Source: Trichomonas vaginalis G3
Lineage: Eukaryota > Parabasalia > Trichomonadida > Trichomonadidae
Direction: 5' to 3'
Assembly (NCBI RefSeq): GCF_026262505.1
Contig: NC_067203.1
Coordinates: 10,664,001 to 10,728,000 of the forward strand
DNA: 64,000 nucleotides
The position numbers and the translations under genes were made by a program. How positions within the stretch are numbered: the stretch's first letter is position 1; each line of letters begins with the position of its first letter. The notes beneath the pieces are model-generated. The model worked only from the letters and a program-made list of their open reading frames with translations. It was not told the DNA's origin and did no database searches. Shown in pieces: positions 29,352 to 41,629 of the stretch.

Positions 29352-30923
29352 TTATCTTTGTAAAGATGGCTTTCCCATCTTCTTCATATCCTTCAGTGGA
29401 TCTGATTTGTTAAAGTTAAGTTGAATATCAGCTAAAACTCTTGCCAAATTCAGAGATTTCTCGTTCTTTGCAGCGCTTCTTGCAATAGAAGCCCAAGATT
29501 TGTGAATTGTTGCATCAGAAACTCCGTCATCATCTGTTTTTTCCTTCTTTGACTGTGCAATTTCGTCAAAAACAAATGGATCTAAATCATGCATAGCTTT
29601 CATTGCGTTTAAAGCTGCAGATTTTGTACTTGCTCGCCAATGATCCTTCATTATCTTCTGGTAGACAGGATAAACAACTGGATATATTGCTTGTGTGTTA
29701 TCTGTGATAATTTGCAAAATTTTCAGATTCGACCAAATTCGAAATGTTGCTTCAGTAACTTTGGCATGGAGAGTTGACATTGCGAGTCTGGAATAGAGTT
29801 TAAAGATTGGCACGCACATGTATCCGAAATCTTCCGCATTTAATTGTTCAATCAAGAAATTCATCAAAATAAGGTAAGAAATTTGTTTGGACGGTCTTGA
29901 TTCTGGCCAATGATGGAACATGACTCGAAGTGTCTTCTTAGGAATATCTGGATCCATTGTATAAATTGTTTCAGCAATATCCATCATTGGAGGGTAAACT
30001 GTTAAAATATGCTGGCAAGAAATGAGTGGGATGATATCTGTATTCCAAAATCGTGCCATGTAATCAGTAAGTTTAACAATCTTGAGTTGTTCATGATATA
30101 ATCTCAAAATTGGTGTAACACAGAATGGTAAATCTCCTTCCATGTATTCGATTAACTTGTATGATAAATCATTAAAGAGGCTTTCGAACTGATCTGGAAA
30201 GTTTTTGAGATATTCCATATAAAATTGGAAAATTTGATCTCGTTCGTTAGGATCAGCGCTATTTATAATTGTAAGGATCGTCTTACGCATATCATGAAGT
30301 CTTTTATCTGTTGTGTTTAACTTTATCGTATTAAATAAGATTACATAGACTAATTGAAGATGTGGCCAATTAATATCAAATATGAGAGGTTCATCATCAT
30401 ACCACATGTACTTTTTAGGTATTGAAGGTATGCATCTTGTAAGATTTGCTGTGATCATACCATAAATTGCATTAAAGGCTTCATCAGTGAGATAATCTGG
30501 TGAGGAATTTGCAAGAGCATCACCAATTTCTTTCAAGGTATTTGTTTTGAGTGGTTTGGCTGATACATCGGATTCATTATCTGAAAAATCACAAAGAACA
30601 CAACATTGCTGGCATTTCTTAATAAGTAAATCAAGATTATTTGCTGTAATTCTATCTCCAAGTGAAGGAAGTTTTTCAAATTGAACGTTCGTATGATATA
30701 TATGCTTTGTAACTTCAACTGTATATAGAGCATTTGGAACACCTTCATCAGCAATTGGCTCATCGCCCTTTGGAGTTGTTGAATCATTATAATCGGTAAT
30801 CGGTTTGAGAACTTGTTGATTTGTTGTATGATATGCCAATTGAGAAAGTGTTGCTGAAATGCTTTCGATTTTTTTACATGAAAGTCTTGATTTTTTATTG
30901 CTTTTATAGCGCGCAGATATCAT
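29352..30923 (-). CDS. PPP2R5: PP2A regulatory subunit, B56 (B') family
   Basis: 523 codons from ATG at 30921-30923. The central 400 residues show the HEAT-like B56 core, including DINWPHLQLVYVILFNTIKL (family DxxWPHLQlVYeff), LIEYMEGDLPFCVTPILRLY and PLISCQHILTVYPPM. B56 subunits direct PP2A to LxxIxE-containing substrates in mitosis and signalling. The N-terminal 150 residues are less conserved and contain an unusual Cys cluster (KKCQQCCVLCDF). The length is normal for the family and no lesion is seen. The gene is convergent in strand with the secreted-repeat gene downstream. Confidence 0.85.
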   Translation of the reverse strand: MISARYKSNKKSRLSCKKIESISATLSQLAYHTTNQQVLKPITDYNDSTTPKGDEPIADEGVPNALYTVEVTKHIYHTNVQFEKLPSLGDRITANNLDLLIKKCQQCCVLCDFSDNESDVSAKPLKTNTLKEIGDALANSSPDYLTDEAFNAIYGMITANLTRCIPSIPKKYMWYDDEPLIFDINWPHLQLVYVILFNTIKLNTTDKRLHDMRKTILTIINSADPNERDQIFQFYMEYLKNFPDQFESLFNDLSYKLIEYMEGDLPFCVTPILRLYHEQLKIVKLTDYMARFWNTDIIPLISCQHILTVYPPMMDIAETIYTMDPDIPKKTLRVMFHHWPESRPSKQISYLILMNFLIEQLNAEDFGYMCVPIFKLYSRLAMSTLHAKVTEATFRIWSNLKILQIITDNTQAIYPVVYPVYQKIMKDHWRASTKSAALNAMKAMHDLDPFVFDEIAQSKKEKTDDDGVSDATIHKSWASIARSAAKNEKSLNLARVLADIQLNFNKSDPLKDMKKMGKPSLQR

Positions 30924-31907
30924 TAAAAAAATTAGTATTGAAAACTTATTAAAATTTTTAATAAATATTTTTGGTTATTTTATAAAATGGGGTGTTTTAA
31001 AGTAGAATATAAAGATTATATTATACAATCAGATTCAATTAATTGAGAATATCGTCTTCAAATCAATTGTGAAGATTAATTTTCAAGTTATGCAATAGAT
31101 TAGCTAATTAAAAGAATTCTGAAATATCTAATTTTTTATGAATTTTTAAATTCTCTATTTTATAAATCATTAATATTTGCTCCATCATATTTTAAATTAA
31201 AATTTTTCAATATGAAGTATACTCGAATAATTAAGAATTATTAATTAAATCATGAAATACAGTAATGTGTGCAAAAGCAATAAATTATTAAACGATAAAC
31301 TTTTGAATTTGTTCTCAAAACTTTGGCAATTAATTCTATCCATGCTGCGGAAGGAAATTTGAAAGCATTCTATTGTAATAATATATGGAACGTCGAACAA
31401 AAAAAATGAAGTTTTTTTTCATTTTTCATTTTTCATTTTTATCGGTGTGCAGCGCCGGTATAAAATTAGTTTGACAAAAGGATCATTATGTGGCCAAATA
31501 AGATTCACCGAAATGGTAGACATTGTACAAGAACACTATAAGTCTCAAAATTAACAAAAATAAATTTTGAGAGAATCAGGAAATAAAATTTAAAAAAAAT
31601 CTTACTCAGTATATATTGTACTGTAGTATTTTTTGACTTCAGCTTAAGTTTTTTGAGAGCAAAATTGCATGTGAAAAAATATGTTACTTCATTTCACCCA
31701 ATTTGAATGAATCATTTCACCAAACCGCAAAATTTTCAATTGAAGTGAAGTAATATATTTTTGCGTTTTGACTCATGAAGAAAGTTCACAGATAAAAAAA
31801 ATAAGTTGATTGTGTTTATGAGATGCTTATTCACCTAATTATAAGATAAGAAATAGTAGTCAAAAAAATCATGGGAAGTGACTTGATTTTCAAAAAATCA
31901 TTTTATC
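30924..31907. other. divergent intergenic region between the B56 and kinase genes
   Basis: AT-rich. A T-rich tract of repeated CATTTTT lies near 31410-31440. The last bases before the kinase ATG contain TCATTTT (31898-31904), which fits the trichomonad initiator consensus TCAYTWY, 10 nt before the ATG. Confidence 0.5.
31896..31906 (+). promoter_or_regulatory. initiator (Inr) motif of the kinase gene
   Basis: TCATTTT at 31898-31904, with the presumed +1 A at 31900, 8 nt before the ATG at 31908. In T. vaginalis the Inr (TCA+1Y(T/A)) is the main core promoter element, typically 5-20 nt upstream of the start codon. Confidence 0.45.
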
Positions 31908-33106
31908 ATGACAACTCAAACTTGTTATGATCATGATCCACGCGTTCAGGCAATATATCAGGCTGGCCGTGGTGGTAATGGTACTTGCTGGATCTTAAAG
32001 ATAGATGATCACTATAGAGTTCTAAAAAGACTTTTCAATCGAGATGGAACTAAAACATCTGAAATGTTTGAGAATGAGTTGAAATTCAAATACCACTCTC
32101 TCCAATATTCTATGATAACTCACAAAAACATCCTGGCGAACGTTTTAACTGGATTTTGATGGATTATATTCCAGGTATCACTATAACGAAGTTAATCAGC
32201 GGCGGTTGCGTTGGTAATCGTATTAAAAAGTTATGCATGCTCGAAATTTTCGCTGCAATTGCTTCCCAGTTGACTTTGATGAAAGAAATGGAAATAAAGC
32301 ATCGTGACCTTAAACCAGACAATATTGTCGTTGATGGTGATATGATTCCTCACATTATTGATTGGGATGATTCTACAGACAGATTTTCGTTATCTATTAG
32401 TGAGCGTCACGGAACAATTCCATTTGCTGCTCCAGAAATCTTTTCCGCACAGAGAAGATGCGAATCTGATATTTTCTCATTCGGAGCTATCATGTTTAAT
32501 ATGATTACAGGACGTTATCCATTTTACAGTGCATACAGGACAAGAGCAGGCTTACAATCTCTTGCTGATAAATTCTCTGAACTCCAATTACCTAACCTCG
32601 CTGAAACATTAGACGTTCTTGCAGAATTCGAACAAATGGATGATTCAGAACAATACAACCATTGGCCAACGGTTGTTTCATACGTTGAGCCTATCCTTAC
32701 AGAATTGATCAAAGCAGGCGCTCGAGATGACTATATCTATAATGAAAGATTCCAAAACGATCCGTTCAACAGAAAAATTTCTGAGTTGATTGAATTATGT
32801 TGCAAGCAAGAACCCGACGGCAGAATCACACCAGAGGATCTCCACGATAGGATTTATAATCTTGCAAAAGAAATTTTAACAGATCCAAATGAATTGGATC
32901 AGTACAACAAATATGGCGATTATTTGTTTTCACTCCAGCAACAGGAATATGGCACAAAAGAAATGATCGATAAAACTAAAAGGTTGGGTTTTTACGAAAA
33001 TGATGAAACACTATTAAGAATCATTCAAGCAGAAAATCCAAGATTTGAAGCGCCAAGATCCTCTGTGTTTGCCGCTTTCGTTCAATCATTAGCTCCAACT
33101 AATTAG
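31908..33106 (+). pseudogene. protein kinase with a frameshift and a DWD metal-binding motif
   Basis: The N-lobe frame (31908-32159) has GRGGNGTCWILK (glycine loop) and YRVLKRL (candidate VAIK lysine). The C-lobe frame reads HRDLKPDNIVV, then IIDWDDS where DFG is expected, then FAAPEIF (APE) and a C-terminal extension. The two frames meet near 32126-32156: read in the second frame the junction gives HPGERFNWILMDYIPG, which fits a kinase, so a one-base indel near an A-run separates the lobes. It is either a young pseudogene or a sequencing indel. DWD instead of DFG is unusual but keeps the metal-binding Asp. Confidence 0.7.
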
Positions 33107-33398
33107 GTAAATAATTATTTTATTTCTTTTTCTTCTTTCTTTTCCTTTTTGCACTTTCAACATCATACCACTTCTTTCTTATATGTATATTTAAAATAAC
33201 ACTTTCATCAATAGTTTATATTTCAATTATCGTAAGAAGTGTAGATTGTTATTCTTTCAAACTGTTTCAACATTCAAATGGTAATTATATGTAATTGTTT
33301 TCTTTATATATGTATATACTTGAGTATGCAAGAGTTCGAATACAAAAAGTATTATCTTATGAAATTTCTCAAATCACAAAAGTAGAAACATTCAGAGC
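33107..33398. other. intergenic region; right part duplicated in inverse at the window end
   Basis: No gene. From about 33297 to 33404 the sequence is repeated in inverse orientation at 64000-63893, as part of the duplicated Maverick target region. Confidence 0.7.
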
Positions 33399-33404
33399 TG
33401 TCAA
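33399..33404. repeat. Maverick target-site duplication, left (TGTCAA)
   Basis: TGTCAA flanks the element here and at 57532-57537; the unoccupied inverted copy of the locus has one TGTCAA (63893-63898 on the other strand). Six bp is the normal Polinton duplication length. Confidence 0.85.
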
Positions 33405-33466
33405 AAAAAAAAAAAAAAAAAAAAAAAAGGTATTGGGGCTTCCAGGGCTGCGCCCCTCTAGCCCCC
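33405..33466. repeat. Maverick left terminal inverted repeat
   Basis: Begins with a run of 24 A, then GGTATTGGGGCTTCCAGGG and CCCTCTAGCCCCC. Matches the inverted right end apart from a few differences. Confidence 0.85.
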
Positions 33467-33691
33467 TGAAGATGTTTAGTATAACAAGTAAGGGTCTATC
33501 GTCGCTACGTCACCAGGTCCCTCGGTCCCTCGGTCCCTCGGTTAAACCAACTTCTCTGAAAAAATGAGACAACATGACATTTTGACAACAGTCCAGGAAG
33601 TCTTAACAAGATAGAATATGAGAGAGGTCCTATAAACCGGAGAAAGTCTCATATAAACATCTGTCAAAAGCCGCTTTTTAACTTCACTTAA

Positions 33692-34817
33692 ATGCCACGT
33701 AAGATACGTAAGAATATACGTAAGAGGAAGAGAGCATTGAAACATCCAATAGTAAGACTAACACCACAACAACAGTTGCAACAACAAATGCTGAATGACC
33801 CCACTATGTTGCAACAAATGTCAAGCAATCCTATGCTTTTAAACCGAGTTGTTGGTGCACAGAGTGGAGGTTTAAGAGCGGCACTTTTAGCGAAAATGGC
33901 AGGCTATGGTGGAGCTGCAGACGGAACAGCCTATAACCCTCAAAGTCAAATGAATTTGAGTTCACTCAAAAATCAAATAACAGATGTCAAAAAGTCAAAC
34001 ATAGACATACAGAAACAAATAAGTGAAAACGAAAAGAAACTAGAATATGACAGACACACAAAGAAACTCAATGAGTTAAACGTAGAGAAAAAAGAAGAAA
34101 GAAGAACAACTGAAAGAACTAAGTACAGAGGAATATGCGAAAAAAGTGTCAGAAAAAGCAGCAGAAGTAGCAAAAATGGAACAAGATGTCATAAATTTGA
34201 AAAACCATACTACTCAATATAAAATACTGAAAGATGAAGAGATAAAACAAAAAGCCCTGAAGACATATATGGATAGCGATGAGTATAAAAAAGAAGTTGA
34301 AGCAAATGTAAAGGCAGAAAAACTTTTACAGTTGCAAAACCAAACCGTACAGTATGAAAACTTAGCACAAGAAAGTAAAAATAACGACGCAGCCATGCAA
34401 AAGGCAATGAAAAGCGCAGAATATATAAAAGCTAACAATGACTGGTTAGATGCCCAAGCCAACGCTAAAGCAGCCCAGCTTATAGGGTCAATAAGGACAA
34501 AAATACAAGCGGATGAAGACAGTTCAAATGAAGCTTTAACAAATGCTGACTTTAAGAACGCCTTCGAAGCTCTTCATAGTAAGGTGAAACAAGTGAACGA
34601 CTTCTCATCTGGAAAGAAACTGAAGTCTGAAGGTTTCGACAAAGAGTTAAAAGAAGTAGCACAAAATATGACGAAAATAACAGATGCAGCAACGAGACAG
34701 GCAGTTCAAAGTGCCTATGACGCCGTTAGAGCAACTGTTGTGGAAAGTCAAGAAAAAGAGTTACAACAGACCAAAACAGACCTAGTAAATGCTTTCTTAA
34801 AACGAAAAGTCAGGTAG
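33692..34817 (+). pseudogene. Maverick basic, coiled-coil protein (fossil, broken)
   Basis: The N-terminus is strongly basic (MPRKIRKNIRKRKRALKHP), followed by Gln/Met-rich sequence and long charged coiled coils. A basic N-terminus suggests a DNA-binding core or scaffold-type virion protein, by analogy. At least one break. No family was recognised. Confidence 0.4.
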
Positions 34818-34843
34818 GACATTACGCTGCAGATGGAACATAT

Positions 34844-36983
34844 GTGCCAGCTGGTGGAACTTATATACCACCAAACCCTCCAAGAGAAGCACCTGCACCA
34901 GGACTACCTAAAACATTTACATCGTCACATGGACATAGACACAGGCATGCACCAAAACCAACACAACAACCAACAGTTCAAAACCCTGCACAACAACCAC
35001 CTCCACAACCAACACAACAACCAACAGTTCAAAATCCAGCACCACAACAACAACCAAAACCAACAGTTCAAAATCCAGCACCACAACAACAACCAACAGT
35101 TCAAAATCCAGCACAACCAACAGTTCAAAACCCTGCACAACAACAACCACAAACAGAGCAAGGACATAAAAGAAGTAGAGAACAAGGAAACCAAGAATTC
35201 TTAAAAATGCTTAAAGAAGAGTGTGGTTTCCCAGATACTGTTGACTTTAGTGACAGATATAAAGAAGCTATTGGAAAGTTCAAGGATGGAAATACTGACC
35301 CGAACCTATTTAGCTTTATGGCTCAGCACCAAAACGGATATAATCTCAAACCTGGAAAATACAAGCTCGCTAAGGGATATGATTTAATAGCATATCATCC
35401 AAATGACATGGATGAATTTACTCCGAGATATTTGATGTCAGAGCTAAATGACAATTCAACTTTCGTCATGAAACGCGTAAAAAATAGAGACGGAACGAAA
35501 GAACAAAAGCTTATGAATGCGGATGACGTAGATAGGGAAATTGTTGAAAACGGTCTCGGAATATATGAAATGCCAGCAGATGAGGTACAAGAAACTCCAC
35601 AGGAAGAAGTTCAGATACAACCAGACATGGAAGAAATAGTTCAGCAACAACAGCTAGAAGAGCCTGAAGGAAACGAACAAGTCCTTCCTTTGGAAACTAA
35701 CTTCACAGAACTAGATGAAGATTTGGAACAGAAAAATCTTGACCCTCAACAAGAGTATGCGGAGAATATGGAATATTTCCAAGAGTCTAAAAAAAATTCG
35801 GCTGACATAGTAGAAGAATATCGAAAAATGTTTGCCGACATACAAAAGACTCCAACATCAGATGAAAATATCCAGCATAGAATGGAAGAACTGAAAAAAA
35901 ATGTACACAAATACAACAACCCTTTTTACTTACGAGCATTTAACGTTCAATCTTCGGATGAACTCGGTGAAAATAAAAGGTTAAATTTCAAGAAAACATA
36001 TAGAAATGAAACATTGTTTAAAGTTCATTCAGAACCTAACCAAGATGGAAACAAACCTACTTTTGTTTCTGCAGACGATGGAACTACAATGAGATGGGGT
36101 CATAAAGCTAACCCGGATAGGTGGTTCATAAACTTACAACACACAATTCCAAGAAGTTGTAGACGCAATGGAATTGAATGGTGAACGAGATATAGCTGGT
36201 ATTTTAAGCGCGGCTTTAATGCCATTGAAAGATATGAAACATGCAGATATTTTGAACCAGTATGAAATGAACATGGCTGATGGAAATATAACACCTGACG
36301 TTCTAGAACATTTATCTCAAAGAACTACACAGAACCATAGAGATGGTATATTTGGTGAAGAGTTTAGAAAGAAAGTTAGGGAGAGAGAAGGAAGAGAACC
36401 TATTGTACATGACCTTGCAAACGAAAGTTTACAAAATGTCATAAAAACTTACTTTGCAGACAATGAACTGAGAAGGGATGAATATTTAAGAAAACTCAAA
36501 TGGACAGTACCAAATGAAATGTTAGTATTGAAAAACATGTTCCTTGACAAAATAAAACCAACTACAGAAATAAACGACGCAAGACTGAAAGATTGGGTAA
36601 AAGCTTTCCCATTCACAAAAGATATAGTTGGTAACATGGAAAGAAAACCAGAATGGCTACAAAAACATATATTTGGAAACGAGCTTATTCCATATGGACA
36701 GGCACTGTTTGAAGCGCTTGAACCGGAAACTCAGGAAAGAGTCATGCAAACAATACGCGAAGACTCAAATACAGACTATGACAAACTCTTTCTAGGATAT
36801 AGGTTACCTGAGATGGGCGACCAGAGCCAAAAGGCAAAAAGGACATGGGAAATTTGCAACATACTAGATGAACATAATGCAAAGATGCAACAACTTCAAG
36901 CAGAGGGCAATGAAGGAAAAAGAAGAGTTAAAAAACTCAGTCAGGAAGAAAGTAAAGCTTGGTTCGAGTGGGTTCTATTATGA
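34844..36983 (+). pseudogene. Maverick Pro/Gln-repeat protein (fossil, broken)
   Basis: The N-terminal part carries repeats of QPTVQNPAPQQQ type (about 34960-35150), followed by acidic and then mixed helical sequence. No domain was recognised. The region appears to be one large virion or accessory gene with at least one break; it lies directly upstream of the major capsid gene. Confidence 0.4.
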
Positions 36984-37022
36984 CATATAAATCCAACTAT
37001 TCTATATTTTTACTCATATGAA

Positions 37023-38631
37023 ATGTACGCCGCTCAGAATATAACGCCAACAGTTTTGGATGCCATGAATGGAAATTTTCCGAATGGTATAACGAATGCG
37101 ACAATGCCATTAGAAGGTCAGAAATAGTTCCTGGAACTTACGAATATACAACTGCTGTTTCTTATGGAAACGTAGGTGAGTTTGGAGAAGGTTCTTCAAC
37201 AACAGTAGATATTGCTTGCGACAGGTTTCATATAATTTCTATTGACAACTCTTTCTTATACGTGGAACAAGACATTGAAATAAAACCTTCTGCCAAGTTG
37301 TCTGACAAGAAAGGTTGCAATGGAATTTTCTATGTCGGATACCAATATGCTCCAGAAGTTTTCATGGGATATAAGATATATTCTAACTCTGACTTAGTTC
37401 AAACAGTAACATGGGCAAACTATGAATGGTTCGCTTTGAGAAAACTCAGTACAACCACAAGCTAGAGAACAAACAGACCAGTATGCAACTATTGAGAAAA
37501 TAAGAAGACTTGACCCTAACGTTCCAGGAGTTTATGTTAACCTTTCTGGACAAACTGCAGCAGCAGTAACCAAAGTAAAACTGAAACTTAGAGTTCCTTT
37601 GTCATCTTTCCTCATCTTCAGGTTTTTAAGATACTTGCCAAACTGGGCAGGAAAAATTTCTATCGAACTTACTCCAAGCAAAAATAACTTAGTCATTGCA
37701 CCAACACAAGACCCATTCACTCTTACAGAAGTAGTGGGAACAAATAAAATGTCATTCGCCGACTTTTGCAAAAACAAAGTTGACTTAGACTTTGGTTTCT
37801 CAAACCTCAACACTGAAGTAAACTATTATTTCAATGCTGCTGGAGATGCTTGGGACCCAGTTAAGTTCACATGCGAAAAATTTGAATGCAAGAGAATAGA
37901 AAGCAGACTTGCAGTCTATATGTTGGACCCAGATATTTCAAATGCTTTAGCTGCCAAATATATTGCAGTTCCACTTATGTTCCCTATACACCAAATATCT
38001 GTCAAAGACTTTGCAGGTGAAGTTGGAAACCAAAGTGCTGACCCAGGTGCAAGAACAGATATTGCTTTAACAACTGCAATGAAACATGCAGATACTATGT
38101 TTGTACTGTTCAGACGAACTATAAATGACTATTCTTGTTTCTACAACCCCGGTATTAAATATCATATAAACATAGATGGCAAATATTATCCAAGAGAAGA
38201 ATATTCTACAGTTGAGGATATGAGGTCATACAACTTGACATTAGATGCTATGAACTTTAACAACAACTTCACAACAACCATTAACCCTGAAATGCAAAGT
38301 TCTATTATGCCATATGTGAAAGTATGGACTCATACAGGAGGTCAAAAAAACTCAATATACAAATGGAGACCGTTCAAACTTTTGGCTTGGCATTCCATTT
38401 GCTGACTCAGAAGACTTTATGGGTGGTATTTCAACTGTTGGTACAGTTCAAATACAATATACTGGTGACAGAGACGGTCCAGATGAACTGAGAGCAAAGA
38501 AGTTTACAAAACCAATAGCACTTTTCACGGAAGATGCTCTTTTGAAGATTCGTTCGATGAAACCTGCTGGGGCTCCTCAGATTGGCATAACGACAGCTTC
38601 CATCGAGCAGATTTTGGCAGCAGGTCAGTAA
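37023..38631 (+). pseudogene. Maverick major capsid protein, double jelly-roll type (fossil, broken)
   Basis: Starts MYAAQNITPTVLDAMNGNF. The readable parts are beta-rich and include DPDISNALAAKYIAVPLMFP and a C-terminal VWTHTGGQKNSIYKW followed by an FTKPIALF stretch. Length (about 530 codons), composition, and its position upstream of the other virion genes fit the Polinton major capsid protein. It is broken in a few places. Confidence 0.65.
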
Positions 38632-38944
38632 GTTGTTCTTGAACTGACTTCTCTCCGTCAAATATTGACAGTACGCCAGTTTTGACATAAAATTGTATTA
38701 TAAACTTACCTTTAGAAATATCTGTAAGTTTTGTTGTTATATTTTTGTCTGCTTCAAGAACTTTCACCATTTCAGTTATACCAACTTTCTTTGCTTTATG
38801 AAAATATTTTGGTTCAGCAAAGACTGCTATTCTATAACATTTTCCATTGTTTGTATAAAGAACTATTCTGTCAATGTATTTGTATTGTTTGTGTGTGTAA
38901 ACTTTGTTTTGCTTCAATTCGAAGAGATACTCAAATACGTCCAT
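38525..38944 (-). CDS. unknown Maverick protein, 139 aa (fossil)
   Basis: ATG at 38942-38944 on the minus strand; the 3' end overlaps the 3' end of the major capsid gene by about 107 bp, tail to tail. It contains YKYIDRIVLYTNNGKCYRIA. No family was recognised. It may be an early gene, since it is on the opposite strand from the virion genes. Confidence 0.45.
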   Translation of the reverse strand: MDVFEYLFELKQNKVYTHKQYKYIDRIVLYTNNGKCYRIAVFAEPKYFHKAKKVGITEMVKVLEADKNITTKLTDISKGKFIIQFYVKTGVLSIFDGEKSVQEQLTDLLPKSARWKLSLCQSEEPQQVSSNESSKEHLP

Positions 38945-38945
38945 C

Positions 38946-38962
38946 TTTTTATTCTAAGTAAA
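38946..38962 (+). promoter_or_regulatory. Maverick gene-start motif TTTTTATTCTAAGTAAA
   Basis: It immediately precedes the ATG at 38963. Close variants precede other Maverick genes (39538-39549, 54973-54990, and on the minus strand before 56455), suggesting a shared virion-gene promoter with a TCTA core. Confidence 0.4.
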
Positions 38963-39544
38963 ATGTCATTTCCGAAAAATAGAAGCGTAAGTGTTTCAAA
39001 AGGTTTAATGGCGGTGGCAGATGTGAAGTTAAATTCACCAACTCAAACAAACAGTCAAAGTGTTGTTGTCAATGTCAAAGACAGAGATGTTGAAGTGGGG
39101 AAACCATACGAAGACGAAGATGGTATAACAATTGTTCCTGTAAAAGAACAACCAACATACCCTGAAGTTAGCAGAGACTTAAGTTCTGTTGCAGATATTC
39201 GAAATGACTACCAACAACTTAAAGACAAACTGAAAACTCAGGAGAAGATTTGTCAAGCTTTGGGTATAATGTTAAACTTGGTCGAGCACAACCCTGTAAA
39301 AGTGAACTCATATGTCATCGCACCTCATGAAGTTTTGAAAGAACTATTGAAACTTTTGACAGAGGCAGACGATATAAACATCAAAGAAATAGAACCCGAC
39401 ATTGCTTGCTGTGGTGTTTCATATAATGTCATTGACAAGATATACGTTATGAAAGGAGGTGAAACGTTGAACTTAAAATATAGTTTCCCAGACGTTATAA
39501 AAATATTTGACGACCACAACATTTCATTAAAATTTATTTGCTAA
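38963..39544 (+). CDS. unknown Maverick protein, about 193 aa (fossil)
   Basis: Open frame from ATG at 38963 to TAA at 39542. The N-terminal third is polar; the middle has a coiled-coil-like stretch (NDYQQLKDKLKTQEKICQAL); the C-terminal third is compact. It is part of the plus-strand structural gene series, with only 5 bp to the next ATG. No family was recognised. Confidence 0.45.
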   Translation: MSFPKNRSVSVSKGLMAVADVKLNSPTQTNSQSVVVNVKDRDVEVGKPYEDEDGITIVPVKEQPTYPEVSRDLSSVADIRNDYQQLKDKLKTQEKICQALGIMLNLVEHNPVKVNSYVIAPHEVLKELLKLLTEADDINIKEIEPDIACCGVSYNVIDKIYVMKGGETLNLKYSFPDVIKIFDDHNISLKFIC

Positions 39545-39549
39545 GTAAA

Positions 39550-40340
39550 ATGGCAGAAGACATAATGGTTTATACTATTACGACTAAAAACCCTGAGTCA
39601 TATAATTCTATAACAACAAACTTACAAAGTCCTCAAGGACGATATTGTAAACTAACCTTAAACACGATGACGACTAAAGCCTGTTTTGCTCTTTTGACAC
39701 CAGAAGACTTTGTTGTTGTGAATGGTAAAAAATACTTCTTTGAAGATACTTACTCAGATATACCACCAACAGGTTTTGTTGACTTATTTAATACTTTAAG
39801 GACGAGTGTAACATGTGCTGCAACTAGAGCAGGTTTCATTATGTTTGGATGTCCGACTGAGTTTACTATAAACGATATGAGCTATAATACAAAACTTATT
39901 TCTGGTTTTTACTACCAACAGTTTCTATAACAGGAAAAGGTGTCATACAAGGAATGTCTATTCCATTGACATTAAGCACACCAATCTTATATATTGTTTC
40001 AAACTTAGGTTCAAAGTGTTATTCGAATGTCGACAGAAACTACTATGACCAAAAGATACTCATGCGTATAAACAACACTTTCTCTGCTGGTTTGCCTATT
40101 GTTCATTCGAATGCAGAGTTTTCAGCTTTAGTAAACTCAAACACTTTAGCAAACATAAACTTAACCTTAGTTGACGCAAACTTTGTTCCTGTAAAACTTT
40201 TATGTCCTATGTATTTGTCAATGACGGCAGAAAGTTTCGAATTGGAAGATGCAACTGGTGAAAGTATTGTACTACAAACAACTTCAACAACAAATAGCTC
40301 AAGAACAACAAATGCAACAAATAGCTCAAGAATAAAAAAT
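39550..40340 (+). pseudogene. Maverick jelly-roll-like minor structural protein (fossil, broken)
   Basis: Beta-rich protein with the ending LTLVDANFVPVKLLCPMYLS, also seen in the gene at 2770-3519, then a Ser/Thr/Asn-rich tail (about 40270-40330). Penton-like or minor capsid function is inferred. About one break. Confidence 0.45.
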
Positions 40341-40361
40341 ATTTTTTTTATTTTTATAAAA

Positions 40362-41593
40362 ATGTACAGAATAGATGTTTCAGATTTTTATGACTTCCAA
40401 GCATTCAGAAATATGTGTCCATTTCGAGACTATAACAAAGCAGTCGAGAATTTGAAACGTTTAGTCATTTATGTTGACTCTGCCCCAGAATGTTATGTCA
40501 TGAAAGAATGGGATGTTGTCTTTAACAAACCAAGAGCAACAATAGTTTCAGAACAAGAATGTAAACAGAAACTTAAGAAAATAAAAGTTGTACAAGTTGC
40601 ATGAAGATGTTAGATGCTTGGGATATCTTATTGTCAAAGTTAGAAGATTTTTCAGTTCGAGGTATAAAGTTCTATACACCTTCTCCAAACTTCTATTCTA
40701 TCTTACTGGATATAAATACGAACAAGTAGAATGGAAAGAAAATGTTATAGAAGCTTGGTTAGACCATGTCAAAAGAAATTATATGCAATGGAAACGAAAG
40801 AGTCTATGATAATCTTATGTTGGTTTGCAAAATCTTACAACAACCAAGTGCTAAAAATGAAACTGCTCTCATTATAATTGGAAAACAAGGAACTGGTAAG
40901 AACACTTTCTTTACAGATATTTTGTGCAAACTGTTAGAAGGTTATTCGAATCCGAATATGACAAACTTAGAAAACATCTGCGGTAAATTTAACTCTTCAA
41001 TAGAGAATATGAAACTTATAGTATGTAACGAACTTCAAAGTATAGATACAAAAAAAGTTTTTGAACTCAGATGCTTTGAAGAGTCTTATAACAGACAAAG
41101 TTGGAGTTGTTGAAAGAAAGTATAAGACCAAAGAGTTTGTGAAAATGTTGCAAACTTCATTATGGTTTCAAACAACGCCGTTCCGATGAAGTTAGAAAGT
41201 TCTGACAGAAGATATGTAGTTGTCAGAACGTCAGAAGCTCATATGCAAGATACAGAATATTTTGACGACTTAGCAGAAACTTTGACACCTAACTTTTACA
41301 ACCACTTGTTCTCATATTTCATGACATTAGATATTTCTAAGTTCAATCCAAGACAAATTCCACATACCGAAGAAAGACAAACATTGTTAGAAGCAAACAA
41401 GAGTGTTTATGAACTGTTTATAGATGAAAACGACTTTGAGTGTTTAGATGAAAGGTCATTGTACGATGAATATAAACAATATTGCCAAGAGTATGGTTAT
41501 ATGGCAGCTTCTAAACGTACATTCTTGGCAAATGTCAAAAATCTTTTAGATGTTCAGAACGGCGTATATACAAAGAAAAATTTTTCTGAGTAA
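40362..41593 (+). pseudogene. Maverick superfamily 3 helicase / primase-type protein (fossil, broken)
   Basis: The middle carries a Walker A (IIIGKQGTGKNTFFTDIL) and a later SNNAVPMKLESSDRRYVV motif typical of D5-like superfamily 3 helicases of large DNA viruses and virophages; a C-terminal winged-helix-like stretch follows (LYDEYKQYCQEYGYMAASKR). The N-terminal part has no recognised primase motif. It is broken in several places. Its co-occurrence with a protein-primed polymerase in one element is notable. Confidence 0.65.
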
Positions 41594-41629
41594 ATTTTAT
41601 AAAAAATATTTTTTTTTATTTTATTTGAA

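Noticed and set aside
33405-33428. Poly(A) at the Maverick border as a sign of LINE-type retrotransposition
   Set aside because: The matching T-run at the other end, the inverted repeats and the 6-bp duplication fit a Polinton end; no LINE sequence is present.
34917-35194. Leu/Val-rich minus-strand frames
   Set aside because: Antisense of the Pro/Gln repeat tract of the Maverick gene.
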